Of a stretch of 64,000 nt of DNA, positions 1 through 12,277 are shown in pieces. Origin of the DNA: Laburnicola sp. R22_1 (Eukaryota > Ascomycota > Dothideomycetes > Pleosporales > Didymosphaeriaceae); assembly GCA_014281115.1 (NCBI GenBank), contig JACONQ010000006.1:2170001-2234000 (forward strand), written 5' to 3'. The number at the start of each line of letters is the position of its first letter. Position 1 is the stretch's first letter. The notes beneath the pieces are model-generated. The model was not told where the DNA came from, searched no databases, and was given only the letters and a program-made list of their open reading frames with translations. The position numbers were made by a program, and so were the translations under genes.

Positions 1-357
1 CGGCCCGGCACGACGACTACAAAAAGCTTGCCAGGTGAAAGGTTATTCCCGGCGACCCATCGGGATCCACCGCGCCAGAGCCATTATTCCGCCTCGTCGC
101 TTTCTCTCCAGCGATACGTGTCTGGTCCAGATCATGTCACACGCATGCATGCAGCTAGGGCTGAATGACGAAAATATCGCGCACATGCCAACAAGTCGGA
201 TGATACCGGGTTCCTATCGGACATCTGATCGGACTGATGATCCTAAACACCAGGGATACCAATGCGCGCTGTGGCAACCCTGCCTACGCGCCGCAAAAAC
301 TTGACCCCGGCGAACACCTCGTCTGGAATATACACCAACTCAGACCACCACCTCCAT
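1..357. other. Intergenic or unassigned left edge
   Basis: Several overlapping short open frames run through this stretch, but none has recognisable motifs, and part of the signal is the last exon and 3' flank of creC read in wrong frames. I see no gene here. Confidence 0.5.
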
Positions 358-2761
358 CTACGCATTGCTCGCGCCCGCGCTCGCAGAAGCCATCGAAGGC
401 GTGCCCTCGCTGCCAGCGCCCTCCTTCGGTCGGTCCCACGTCCGGATGTGGCCTGCGGCACTCGTTATCAGTTATGGATCAAAGTGGGCTTGAGGCGTAG
501 TGGGTGTTCCTGTATCCAAGCTCCTCGGGGCCCAGACAAGCTTATCACATTGGTCCTGAAAAAAAAAACTCTGCACTCACCATTGCTGCACGATGTAATG
601 ATGCAATCTTCTTCGAATCCTAACCAGGACAACGGGTGCTCATCGACCTTTTTCGCCTGCAGTAATTTCCTCAGCTGTGGGTCCACATGCAACCTGTATC
701 GTTGACTCACCATAACTGGCGGCAGCATCGCCGTTCGCGCCCGGGATTCCACCGGGTGCACCACCTCTTCCTCGTCTAAAAGACTTCCGGATGTGAGATT
801 CGAGTTGGACCGTAATCGGCTGTTGGAACCATCTGTTCGCGTGCGTTGCATCTTGAGCGTCACCGACGTGACGCTGCTGCGTTGTCGTACTGATGCCTGC
901 ATCTGTGTCAGCCTTCTCTCGTCAACGGGAACGGATCAAAGCCCACCGCTCGAGGCCTATGGAGCATGCCGACGCTGAAGTCCCATAGCAGCAGCCGGCA
1001 GTCCTCGCCGACGCTCCCGATACGATAGTTGCGCTCGTCGCATCGCCACGGGTCGAATTGTACCGCTGTGACCCATGAATTGTGCCCTTGGCAACGCGCC
1101 ACGAGCATGCTGTCTTCCAACGACCAGATGGACACAAGGTCGTCTTGGCCGCCAGTGACAATGTACCGTCCGTCTGGAGACCAGCAGACGCACATCATGC
1201 CGCCATAGTAACTCATGTACTGGTGTAGCAACCTACGGACGTTAGCTCGAATCTCCCATGTCGGTGTGCTGACCCACTGTTCTTTTAAAAAATCAATGAG
1301 GCGGAAGGTCCCATCTTCAGACACTACCGCAACGTGCCGACAGTCCGGCGAAAAGACAAACGCATTTATCTTGGAGTTGGACGTCTTCCAGTACGATACT
1401 GGATTGGTCTTCTGATTCTTCGAGTTCACAGATTTCTTCACAATTAACCGTGCCTTGCGTTCCTTCTCGTTCTGCATCTGCTCCACAGACGCAGTCTGGT
1501 CTTCGGCAACAAAAGCTGCGTCTTCCTTCTCTTTGTCATATATAATCAAACTTCCGTCCATGTGCGCTGCGAGAAAGAGGTTTTCGCTATTGGGCAGCCA
1601 CCGAATATCCGACACTGCAGATCCGTTGATCGCCCCCTACGTGATTACGTTAGTATGCCGCTTCCCTTCCGAAATGTGTGTACTCACGTTTTTGTTTATC
1701 CGCGCGTACTTCTGCGACATGGGCTCGTACCAGATGATGTCGCCCGTGGAAAAGCCCATTATAATGTCAACATGGCTGGGACCTTTCGTGCTTTGGTTCA
1801 CGTCGTGACATAGCGCATGCGCTTTTGTGAATAATATTTTGGTCAAATGTTCGTCCTGCAAACTTGGTAAGAGGATGTTCGTGCAAACTGAAGGGAACGG
1901 AGCACACCTTGGTCGGCGAATTAAGATCAAGCCATTGCAAAGCGCGGTTCACGTTCGCAAAAGCGTACAGTCCGTTAGGGTTGTGCTCTTGCAATCGCTT
2001 TGTGAGAGCTTCGTGAGGAATAACTCGAGAGACAAAAGATGAATTGCTCTTGACAATATTGCTCTTCGGTTTCCGCCTCTTCAGAGGATCCTTGCTGTCT
2101 TTGCCGTTCACCGCGGCCAGTGCGGAGTTCCCTGATCCGAATGCCGGGGCATGAAGACCTTCATGCGTAGATGCCGCAATACCGCTCGCGCTCTGCGAGC
2201 CCGAGTCGCTAGCTTGGCTGTTCGATTCATTCGGAGACTCCTGGATGCTCGGCGGCAGTTGTGAGCGCGCGCTGGTGGTAGTGTCTAGTCTGAACAACCG
2301 CGAAGACGACTGCTGGCGGGGTGCAACGACTACGAGGGACAGTTTCGTACCGGCGCTGGGTGGTGAAATGGTGGTCGCGAGCGGATTTGGGTTGTGTACG
2401 GGCGCTTCTGAGGGGTGCGGGGGCGGCGTAGCTAGGTGGAGGTCGTCTCGGAGCACGTAGGTCCCTAACATGGTCCCAATGTGAGCGGACAATTACAGGG
2501 AGGCTTCGGGGCGAGCAGCATACCTTCTCCCACGACCAATTGGTGCTCAGGCCCGGTGGGATGAGTGAGGGTGTTGTTCGTCTCGATCAGTAGGCCCCCA
2601 CCTGGCGCGCCGGGATAGCCAGCGGCAGGGTATCTTGGAGGAGGTGGGAGCACGCTGCAGAGAGCCAGCTGTCAGTAACGGTTCTCGGCGCAGGTGGTGC
2701 TAACGGGCGTCTGTGATTGGGCGTCGGCGCACAGCGAGCAGCGTGGGAGAACTCACAACAT
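358..2761 (-). CDS. creC: CreC-type WD40 protein, partner of a deubiquitinase in carbon catabolite repression
   Basis: WD40 scaffold known in Aspergillus to stabilise and activate the deubiquitinase CreB in carbon catabolite repression (WDR20 family). My model has nine exons: 2761-2757, 2654-2524, 2464-1908, 1855-1688, 1636-1278, 1232-947, 902-711, 656-581 and 452-358, giving 622 aa against roughly 590 for the Aspergillus protein. Family landmarks are all present: the N-terminal [24 protein letters not shown], the basic [12 protein letters not shown] stretch, [76 protein letters not shown] and a final GHIRTWDRP blade. The serine-rich segment after GMLHRP is the usual linker before the last blade. 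The start codon sits alone on a 5-nt first exon (ATGTT, then GTGAGT), which joins to C-GTG and restores the family start MFVLPPPP. All internal intron junctions keep phase. It shares a 601-bp divergent promoter region with gem1. Confidence 0.92.
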
Positions 2762-3362
2762 GGCAGCGGACGCGGTGCGATGTGTGGATTAGCAATGCCA
2801 ACAACCGTCTAGAACACCGTGGAACAGATGGCGGCCGGCCGAAATGCTCTTCCGACAGCCCTCTACGGCATGCGACTGGGAAACGATGGCGGGCGGGGCA
2901 GCTGTGTGATGGAGGGACGATTCGCGATGGGTGAACTACTCGAGCTCGAGGCAGGCTGTCCGTGCCGCAAAATGCCCGGAGGTGCAGCCGAGCGCTCCAG
3001 GAGAAAGTGCGGAGCTAGTTTGGGGGCGTGGCGTTCCATTGCCCATGGGACGGCCTCCGTCAAAAGGGCAAGAGCCAGTCGGTATCACAGCCTGGCGACG
3101 GTCGCCGTCGTGGAAGAGGCGCAACGCAACGGAGCTGGCGGCGCGTGCCCAGATGCTTCGCCAGCAGACAGGTAGTGCCAGGGCTGAGGGATGATGCCCT
3201 TAGTTCACCGCGATTGCGGGGACGGTTTGCTGCCCCTGCTTCCACGTGCGCTGGCTTGGCGGCCTTTGGACAGCTCAGCGAGGGCGTTCAGTGTTGCTCC
3301 ACACGCGCACATTGACGGTACTGAGTTGTTGTGGCATGATGTGCTAACCATGTGCACACGAC
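2762..3362. other. Divergent intergenic region between creC and gem1
   Basis: This 601-bp gap separates the start codons of two divergently transcribed genes and so probably holds both promoters. It is GC-rich with open frames on both strands, but none shows protein-family motifs. Confidence 0.6.
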
Positions 3363-5356
3363 ATGGCGACCGGTAGGCACTCCTCCACGCCCGCGTTGGG
3401 CCGCGACTGATGCTTCCCCTCCGTGTCTAGTCCGAATCTGTGTATGCGGCGACGAGGGCGTCGGCAAGAGCTCCATCATCACCTCGCTCGTCAAGGATGT
3501 CTTCGTCACGGCAAAGATCCAGCCCGTGCTCCCGCAGGTGACGATACCGCCTACCCTGGGCACCCCCGACAACGTCACCACCACCATCGTCGACACCTCG
3601 GCGCTGCCCCACGAGCGCCATGCCCTCCGCAAAGAGCTGCGCAAGTCGAACGTGATCCTGCTGGTCTACTCGGACCACTACAGCTATGAGCGCGTGGCCC
3701 TGTTCTGGATGCCGTACTTTCGCTCGCTGGGCGTCAATGTGCCCGTGGTGCTCTGCGCAAATAAGGCGGACCTGGCCTCGAACGGGAATACATCGCAGGT
3801 CGTGGCCGAGGAGATGCTGCCCGTCATGACCGAGTTTAAGGAAATCGACTCGTGCATCCGGACCAGCGCGAAAGAGCACCACAACATCAACGAGGTCTTC
3901 TTCCTGTGCCAAAAGGCCGTCACACACCCCATCGCACCGCTGTACGACTCCAAGGAGAATGCACTCAAACCCGTCGCCATCGCTGCTCTACAGCGCGTAT
4001 TCCACCTCTGCGACAAGGACAAAGATGGCTATTGGAACGACGAGGAGATCCACGACTTTCAGATCAAATGCTTTGAGAAGCCGCTTGGAGGCGACGATTT
4101 GGCCAATATCAAGCGCTCTATTGAAAGGTTCGTCCCTGGATCTACCGGCGAGCATGGCATGGACGAGAAGGCCTTCCTGCTGCTGAACAAGATATTTGCC
4201 GAGAAGGGGCGGCATGAGACCATCTGGATCATCCTCAGGAAGTTCCAGTATACCGACAGTCTCAGTCTCCAGGATACCTTCCTTCATCCGAAATTCGATG
4301 TGCCGCAGTACTCTTCTGCCGAACTGAGTCCTGCCGGGTACCGTTTCTTCGTGGACCTGTTCCTGAAGTTCGACAGAGACAACGACGGCGGATTGAACGA
4401 TAAAGAGCTCGCTAATCTGTTCGCCCCCACGCCTGGCATTCCTGCGTCCTGGGTTGATTCGGCATTTCCATCTTGCACGGTGCGAAACGAGGCTGGATAC
4501 ATCACCCTACAAGGATGGCTGGCGCAATGGAGCATGACGACATTTGAGGAACCTAAAACGACGCTTGAATATCTGGCGTATCTTGGCTTCGAAAGTAGCG
4601 ATCGAGGAGGGACTACAAACGCGCTGAAGGTTACCAAAGCACGCAAGAGGCGGAATAGACCAGGGCGGGTGGAGCGCACGGTGTTTTTGTGCTATGTGTT
4701 GGGCTCGAGCGGCAGCGGAAAGAGCGCCCTGCTATCGGCATTCTTGCAACGACCATTCACCAACACGTACCACCCGACAATCAAACCGCGCTCTGCAGTA
4801 AACAGCGTGGAGCTGAAAGGCGGAAAACAGTGCTATCTCATTCTGGAGGAGCTCGGCGAGCTGGAGCCAGCCATTCTGGAGAATCGGGCCAAGCTCGACG
4901 CCTGCGACCTGCTCTGCTACACGTACGATTCAAGCGATCCGGATAGCTTCGCCCATATCGTCGAGATGCGGAAGAGATATCCTCACCTCGACAATCTGCC
5001 GGCAGTGTACACGGCCCTCAAAGCCGACCAGGATAAGACGATGCAGCGGTGCGAGCAGCAGCCAGACGAATACACGAGTGCGCTCAACATGGCTGCTCCA
5101 CTGCATGTGAGTGCGACCTGGAGCAGCATATCAGAGCTCTTCGTCCACGTACGTGCCACTTGGATTCAAATCATCTTGTTGACTGTATGCTGACCTTCGG
5201 TAGCTGGCTGAGTGTGCAACCCATCCCTCGACCGCCTTCCCCAAGCAGGAGGAGGAGCCCTACGACAACTTGAATCTCTATCTCGCACTGGGCGCTGTGG
5301 CATGCGCATTCGCATCGGCCGTGTTCATCTGGAAGCGCAGCGGCACGTCTTCGTAG
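3363..5356 (+). CDS. gem1: Mitochondrial Rho GTPase (Miro), ERMES-associated
   Basis: Tail-anchored outer-mitochondrial-membrane GTPase controlling mitochondrial shape and inheritance, and a regulator of the ER-mitochondria contact complex ERMES. Exons 3363-3372, 3431-5148 and 5204-5356 give 626 aa, the normal family size. Domains in order: N-terminal GTPase with P-loop GDEGVGKSS (about 10-18), the Miro-type DTSA in place of DxxG, and NKAD (114-117); EF-hand loops [12 protein letters not shown] (about 198) and [12 protein letters not shown] (about 317); a second GTPase domain with [11 protein letters not shown] (about 427); a C-terminal membrane helix (about 601-620) followed by a short WKRSG tail. 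The start is placed at ATGGCGACCG because joining it across the GTAGGC...CTAG intron gives [13 protein letters not shown], the typical family N-terminus; reading through the intron gives an unrelated leader. The last exon was recovered from the intron at 5149-5203 and supplies the tail anchor, without which the protein would end prematurely. Confidence 0.95.
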
Positions 5357-6122
5357 GCTTTGCACTTCTCTACTCTTCAACTTGTATATACATATATAGA
5401 CGCGCGAGGGCGAGCTGGGACCTCTCCAATCGAACGAGCCGTTGTAGCTAGACGGTACGGTAGTGTGTAATAAATAATCCACCCTCTGCATATTGGACTC
5501 GCCTTGCGGGTGATGTCAGTCGGCCAACCGAGTGCGACGGTGGTGGTCACTGCAGCCAGGGGGCCAAGAGCTCGAGCGAATCGTCATCCACTGGTCGGAC
5601 TCGGACCCCTGGCGCTTGCACTGTATCCGGGCGGTGACACGGCTTCGCAGGGCGGCTGCGGCTGCACGTCTGGGGACGGCGTGCATCGCATAGCACGCCC
5701 AGCGGCGTTTGTGGGCGAGGGGCGTGCATGGCGAGGCGTGAATATACCGTACTGGTACTGGGGTTGGAACTTGGCGCTCAGAAGGTCCGCTCCGCTGCCT
5801 TTTTAGGCCTGGGGGCAGGTGGACGTAGTGTAGTCGACTAGCGAAAGGCATTCAGCGATCCTAGACATCTCCCTCCAAGACCCTCACCACCTGGGCAGCA
5901 CCAGCGCACCAGAGCACCCGCCGCCGCTCGCCGCTCGACGAGATCCCCCACAGTCACGCCCTGGGTCATGCCCGCCGACGCGCCCTCCCCCTACCGCTCC
6001 GCTTGAGCCCGCAGCCACAGCCGCCGCGCGCCCTTGACCCTAGATGACCTCTTTTCCCCCGGCTGTGGCATCGTTGTGAACCGCGCCCGCTGCCGTCCGG
6101 CCACCCCCGTTGCGCAGCCAAC
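5357..6122. other. Intergenic region, gem1 3' flank and zds1-like promoter
   Basis: No gene seen. The last 250 bases are pyrimidine- and C-rich on the + strand (about 5866-6060), a common feature of fungal promoters and 5' leaders just ahead of the start codon. Confidence 0.5.
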
Positions 6123-9103
6123 ATGCAGGTAAGCTACTGTCCCGCTGGGGAGGGGAGGGCATGTAACCTTCACCTCCGCTGCAGTCTCCCGTCCACCACC
6201 GCCCGCCGCCCGCTCTAGCGCCAGCCTGCCTGTCCCCATGCTAACCACCGCTGTGCGCTCCCCGCAGTCTTCGGAACGAGCACGCGAGCTGGAGCGTGTC
6301 TACCAGCAGCGCCGTGGTCACGCTCCCCAGATATCCATCAGCGATGACAACCACCACGTCACCGAGGCCATTGGCGACATGTACGGGCACGACGAGGAGT
6401 ACAGCAGCGCGAGGCGTCACTCGCGGCCTCTGAGCTTCATCAGCAATCCGAACGGGGACCGCCTGCAGGTAGACGTGCCGCTGTCGCCCTTCAACCCCTT
6501 CCCGACCGCGCCGCCGAAATCGCCCCTCCGTGCGCAGATGCACCATGAGAAGCCGCCCGTGGAAGCAGGCCCCAATGGTAGCCCCGCTGCGCTAGCGAGG
6601 ACGTCGTCTGGGAGCTCCAACGGCCAGCTCTCACCGCCCCTGACGAGGGCCAACTCGGATACCGCCACCCACCGGTTCCCGCTCCATGACCTGGACTACG
6701 AGTCGAGCCCAGCCGGCTTGGCCCAGGAGCTCAGCAACCTGCAGGCTATACGGCGCATGTCCATGGACGTGAATACGGCCGACCCCGATCTACCGTCGTT
6801 CCAATCGTTCAACGCGTCTGCAGTTGCGCCGCAGCGTTTCTCCGAGGACGAAGACCCGTCGAAACTCTTCTGGGTCCCGGCACGACTGCATCCTGAGCTA
6901 GCGCCCAAGGAGTTCAAGACGTTCATAGAAGAAAAGGTCGACACGATACGACGTCACTCCAGCGATTCGGATACGCTCTCGCCGGACGGCGCCCTCGGTC
7001 GCCAGGGCTCTGGTGGAGGCCTGCGGAGAAAGAAGTCTATGTTATCGAGGCAGATTGACAGTGGCAGCGGATATCGCGATGGTGCAGACCGTTTGGAGAG
7101 GAAGCGTTCAGGTGCGCAGCAATCAAATGGGCTCCCACCGCTCCAAGAACTCGAGCACATAGTCGAGGACCCCGTGGCGCTGGTCCGACGCATGAGTATC
7201 GACCCAGTCCGAAGAAACTCAATCACCGATGGCGATAGCGGCGAGGATGTACCCATATTACCAGGCAAAGTTGCTGGCCTAGGGACTCTAAAGCGATCCA
7301 CACGTACCAACTATAGACGAGGCAGTATTCGGAAAGGGGAACGTGTGCCTTTCTCGCGTCGGGCAGCAATGGCAAGGCAAGCTGAAACGGATACTGAGGA
7401 GTCCCCCGCTGCCTCTCCGATCCATGGCATGGAGCATGAGCCGTCTAACCTCTCCCTGACGAGGGTGCAATCGGAACCCTCGAACCAGGCTGCAGAAAAC
7501 TTCTCTCGTCCAACGCGTAAACGATCACCACCAGGGCTACCACAGACTTCCGCTTCGGTCGAGGATCTGTCCAGACCAGATTCCTTAAATGGCGCCGAGG
7601 AGCGCAGAGCCCAGCAGCCAAAACCTTTCCACTCGCGGATCGCGTCCAACGGCCGGACGACAGCTCATCTAACAGGATACAATCCTCCACCACAAGTGCC
7701 CCAGATTATTGCGACTCCTCCACCACCAGAACCACAGCGGAAACAGCAAATACAACTGCCAGAGCGAAATTCCTCACGACAACCGCCTCCCAGTGCTCCG
7801 CAACAACCCCAAGGACCCCGACAGCCACCTCAACCGCAACGGCCACCTCCGTCCGCTCGTCAAAACCGCCACGCACAGTCCGCTCAGGCTTCGCCTATCA
7901 AGCCTTCCCAAACCATTGATGACCTTGTTTCACATCCTTCGCCGCTTCTTGGCAACAACACAAGGACTGATAACCTATCGATCATTCCCAACCTCGCCGA
8001 AGAGAAGAAAACGGATAAGAAATCGAAAGACAAGAAGGACGGCTCTGAGGGTGGTTCGCGGAAAACGAGCTGGAATTGGCTGAGAGGAGGTGACGACAAA
8101 GAACGTGACAAGAAAGAGAAGGAAGACAGGGATAAGGAGATTGCGAAGAAAGTGAAGAACAAGCTCAGCAAATCGCAGGAAAAGAGCCAGAGTCACGATG
8201 ACACGAGGCTGGATCTACTGCAGACTTCCATTCAAGGAAATAACAGGGGCCGCGAAAGCGTGGTTCTAGATCGCGAGAGCCTCAAGCTCGAGGAGGAGCG
8301 GAAGAAGGAGAGTAGCAGGAAATCGGCCGGGCACGACAACAAGAAAGAGAAAGAGAAAGAGTCCGGTCTCTTCTCGTCCATCTTTGGTGGAGGCAAGAAG
8401 AAGGGTGACAAGGAATCCCACCACAAGAAAGGGAGCTCTATGCGTGGACTGTCTCCAGACCCGCCGCCTCGGATCCTTAAGCCTGACATTGACTACAACT
8501 GGACGCGCTTTTCGATCTTGGAAGAGCGAGCCATTTACCGAATGGCACACATCAAACTCGCTAACCCTCGCCGCGAACTGTATTCTCAAGTTCTGTTGAG
8601 TAACTTTATGTACTCGTACCTGGCTAAAGTCCAGCAAATGCACCCGCAGATTCAAATCGGCACTTCTGTGCAGGCCAAGCAACAGCAACAACGACAAGCA
8701 GCAGCTCAGAAGAAGGAGATGGAGCAGCAACAGCAGCAGCAGCAGCAGCCGGAAGAGTATTCCCAGTATCAGCGGTATCAGCAGGTAGGTAAACAATCCC
8801 TACCTGCAGGCAAATATGCTAACTCTACGGAAACAGCATGAACAATCAGAGAAGGATTCGCAGCAAGAAAACATGGTTTCCGAGGCTCCATACGAGGATG
8901 GCCCGTACCAACAGCAGTATCACCAGGATTTGCGTGCGAACCAGCGAGACCCAAGAGATTCACATCATTCCAGTTACGGGGCCTCCAGCGGTGGCTACAG
9001 CGTTGCCAACAGCCAAAGCTACATGGGGCAACCCAAGAATGTTCAAGGCTATCAAGCGTATGACGATTCGGATCAAGGTAGTAGAGACGACGACATGTGG
9101 TAA
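6123..9103 (+). CDS. Zds1/Zds2-family protein (Cdc55-PP2A regulator)
   Basis: Yeast Zds1/Zds2 bind the PP2A regulatory subunit Cdc55, control its location and inhibit it at mitotic exit. Exons 6123-6128 (just ATGCAG), 6268-8784 and 8837-9103 give 929 aa. The diagnostic part is the short Zds C-terminal domain, here YNWTRFSILEERAIYRMAH and onwards (about residues 743-800, ending near LLSNFMYSYLAKVQQ). The N-terminal third carries repeated RRMS(I/M)D motifs (RRMSMDVN, RRMSIDPVRRNS), plausible basophilic kinase sites, and conserved patches such as DPSKLFWVPARLHPELAP. The middle is long, disordered, proline-rich and then strongly charged (Lys/Glu/Asp, about 600-720). After the domain come a polyglutamine run encoded by CAG/CAA (about 8721-8750) and a Gln/Tyr/Ser-rich tail. 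Two-residue first exon is inferred from clean GTAAGC...CCCGCAG borders; the alternative in-frame ATG at 6238 would lie inside that intron. Confidence 0.86.
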
Positions 9104-10143
9104 CACTGCAGTGTTCATATCACCAGGCCCTATAACACGCGCATCAAGAGGAGGCCTCTCTCTACCTTTTTCACTCTCCCTTTTTTTCAGCGGGTCGAAT
9201 GGACATTTCGCCTGCCAAATGTCTCCTTCTTGTACCATAAACTTGTGCTCGACACTTTGTTCATCTTTTAGCTGTCGTGCCTGTGGATTAGCCTGGAGTA
9301 CGTGTTACATGGCTTGGATGTTGGGCGTATTGTAGATGGATAGGTTCTGGTGGATTAACGTATGGGCGTGTATGTGCTATGGAGCCATGAGGGATGACCT
9401 GTTACTATCTAACGTAGTTAGCACACTAGCGGCTCGAATCTGCATATACAGACCCTTTCACGAAGCAATGTTTAGATGTGCCGGATGTGTGGGGAAGCGG
9501 CTTACGCGGATTACTCTCGTTTTCGCGTCCCTCAGAGGATAATTACCAAATCTCTCTGTTCGCTCTCAAGCCTAGGACCCAAAAAACCACCAGCCGAGGG
9601 TTCATCACAAACAGCGAAATCTGATGCCGCCATGTAACGCAAGCTCCACACCTGCACACTTGATCTACCGTCTTTAGCCTGATGCCTCCACACTGCACGC
9701 AAGCGCGATCTCTGAGAATGGACGATGTGAGATCAAGCAACTGCAGCTGATCATGTTCACGGGCATATCCTTGGAATGGTCCAGAGACTAGTTGTACAAG
9801 CCGTGCAGATCACCCGCCAAAGAGGTTCGACGTCGCGCCACTTGCATCAACCGGAGGTCTTCCAAGGTTTGCGTCGATCCCGCAATGACGTCGGTCTTGG
9901 TCTCCCAGAACGCGGTGGATTCCAAATCTAGAAGGGCGCGCTTCATTTTGCCGTCATTTGTCCCTGGGTATAAACGCTGCTTTGGCCTGGTGTGTTCCCA
10001 GTTAAAAAATACGATCTTGCTCTCCAGGGCTCTTCCGAGCGCGGCGACCCCACCTTCGCGCTAGCACACGTTCTACCGCAATTTACACTCCTACCAGCGA
10101 TCACACTACGCCAGCAACGTTGTAAACAACGACGACAGCAAGC
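9104..10143. other. Intergenic region between zds1-like and slm1-like genes
   Basis: About 1 kb with short unconvincing open frames on both strands and no family motifs. A TATA-like tataaa lies near 9969. I see no RNA gene. Confidence 0.5.
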
Positions 10144-11684
10144 ATGGCGTCGCCCACGAGCCCGACCGCCTCGCGCTCGCCTACAAACGGAGACGATGAT
10201 CCGGTTCCGGGAGAGGACACAAGCGAGGTGACGAAGCTGTTCGCTGAGAGGCTGTCGGCCTGGAAGCATGCCGTGAGCTATCTTCAGGAATACATCATTG
10301 CGACCGAGAAGGTGCATCACACGCATGGAAGGGAGTATGAGAAGATCCTGAAGGTGCGTTACGCGTGCATGGGAGGCGGCGCGTGCTAACGTGGTGCAGA
10401 CGGTCAGTCATCCTCTCAAGGAGGGACATCACTTCGACCAGTCGCTTGGTGGAATCGCGGGCATGTTTGAGACCATCCGCTCCAATACTCAGGTACGTGC
10501 AACTCATGTGTCGTCCAATAAGACGGTCGCTAATTCTGCCGCAGGGCATCTCCAATCAGCACTTCGAAACCCAGAAGCAGCTCAAGGGCACTATCATTCC
10601 TGTCTTCGAACGCCTCCATACCGAGATCAAGATCAAAACCAAAGAGCTCACCAAGGGCGCTGGAAAGGGGTCAAAGGCGGTCGACAAGTCCCGTGCCGTG
10701 ACCCAGAAGCATATCGAGCTTCTTGGTCAACATACGGCCACGTTTGAATCTCATGGCGGCAAGATGACCGCGGCTGACGACCCCTATATTCTCCAGCGGG
10801 GCGTCATGCACAGGCTCAACAAGCAAATCCAAGAGGAGAACAACAACAGGCAGGACTTGATCAGCGTGCAGAACTCGTTCGCCCAGTTCGAAGCTCATAT
10901 CATTCAGACCATTCAAGGAGGTATGGGTCAATTCATGCAGGTGGTAAACACACAGGCAGAGCATACCAAGTCGGCCTATGGCGATATGGTGGGAACGGCC
11001 CAGAAGATTCCTCTCGACTTTGAATGGAACGGCTTCGTGCAGCGCAACAACACCATCCTTATCGATCCCAACGCGCCGGCCCGCTCTGTTTCAAGCATCA
11101 GCTTTCCCAACCAGAACCATCGCTCCACGAAACCCCTCATCTCCGGCTCTCTTGAGCGCAAAGGGAAGATCATGCGCTCCTATGACACGAATTACTACGT
11201 CGTCACCCCCTCCAAATTCCTCCACGGATTCAAGACCGACGACGACTTCGCCAAAGATCCCGTCCCGGAGACGTCTCTCTATCTCCCCGACTGCGTGGTC
11301 GGTGCCCTCGCAGACCGCAAGTTCAATGTTAAGGGCAAGGACGTGTCGAAGGGAAAGGTCGGGAACACGTTCAGCATGTCCCACGAGTTTGCTTTCAAGG
11401 CGCACACACCGAGCGCTGCGTCTCAGTGGTGGGAAATCATACGGCAAGCCGCTGGCCAGGTTACGAATGAGGTACCCGAGGCCAGTGTTCCGACCAGCCC
11501 CATCAGCAAGCAGAGCAGCCCTGTGGAGAATGGGAGGCAGCCTGCACCGCTGCAGACGCAGGGCTTTGACAGGACACCTTCGAGTGCGACCCCGGCGAGT
11601 GGTGCGAACAATGGGAATGGGAACCCGACACCTGCTAGTGCCGCCCCAGCCAGTGGTGTGGAAGGAAAGCCTGGACAAAATTGA
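10144..11684 (+). CDS. Slm1/Slm2-like BAR and PH domain protein
   Basis: Slm1/Slm2 are plasma-membrane PI(4,5)P2-binding proteins that recruit and activate TORC2 signalling and associate with eisosomes. Exons 10144-10353, 10400-10492 and 10545-11684 give 480 aa. Residues of about 20-250 form the helical F-BAR-like region (TKLFAERLSAWKHAVSYLQ, HFDQSLGGIAGMFETIR, a Lys-rich KIKTKELTKGAGKGSKAVD segment and long amphipathic helices). The PH domain starts around SGSLERKGKIMRSYDTNYYV (about 298) and runs to SQWWEIIRQAAG (about 405). The C-terminal 75 residues are a disordered Ser/Pro/Ala/Asn tail. Both introns (GTGCGT...CAG and GTACGT...CAG) keep frame and each joins conserved helix sequence. It could equally be annotated as the Ask10/Rgc1-related branch, but the length and BAR-PH order fit Slm better. 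Confidence 0.87.
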
Positions 11685-12277
11685 GCAGGGTGAAAGGGTA
11701 CATGTGCTCGGAGCACAGGCGGTAAAGGTTGGTCCATCTCGTGGTCCTTGATTTTCTCTGTGCGGGGGTTTGATACTGCTGATAACGATACCAAAACTGG
11801 GACTTTCCTATTATTTGAGTTCGAGTTTTACATGATAATACGATAATTGTTCTACGCTCCGCACGAAGTCATGTTATGATTTGCTGAACAGATGGTTCAG
11901 AATTGTTCATTTTGTCTAGAACAAGAGATCGATGCCAAGCTGTGAGATTCACAAAATATGAATGGTAGAGGGAAGGGAAGAGCGTCATGGATGAAGCCTG
12001 GAGAGTCCATATGCCGTCACCGCTACCGCGGAACGCACGTTCCTTACCCCACAATGCCCACGAGCCTCGGATGTGGCTCCAACCACCGCTCTTCTCCGCA
12101 TTCCCCAGCACCGCCATTCTTTTTATTATCCTCCCTCTTTCTCTTTTCTCGCTTCTACGTACTTCTTGTTCAACGGACCGGCTTACAGTTCAGATTGAAG
12201 CGAACATCGTTAATTGAGCTTCGAAGCCGAGTCACCTTTGTTTAGACGGCCCCGCCAACGCCGCTTGACTCCGCAAG
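11685..12277. other. Intergenic region
   Basis: Holds the 3' flank of the slm1-like gene and the promoter of the transhydrogenase gene, with a T/C-rich stretch around 12115-12165. No gene seen. Confidence 0.5.

Noticed and set aside
571..605. Splicing of creC at the nearest CAG (24-nt intron at the poly-T tract)
   Set aside because: Too short and leads to an immediate stop; the acceptor at 453 instead restores GHIRTWDRP.
9820..9835. GGTTCGACGTC as a tRNA B-box
   Set aside because: No A-box or cloverleaf pairing upstream.
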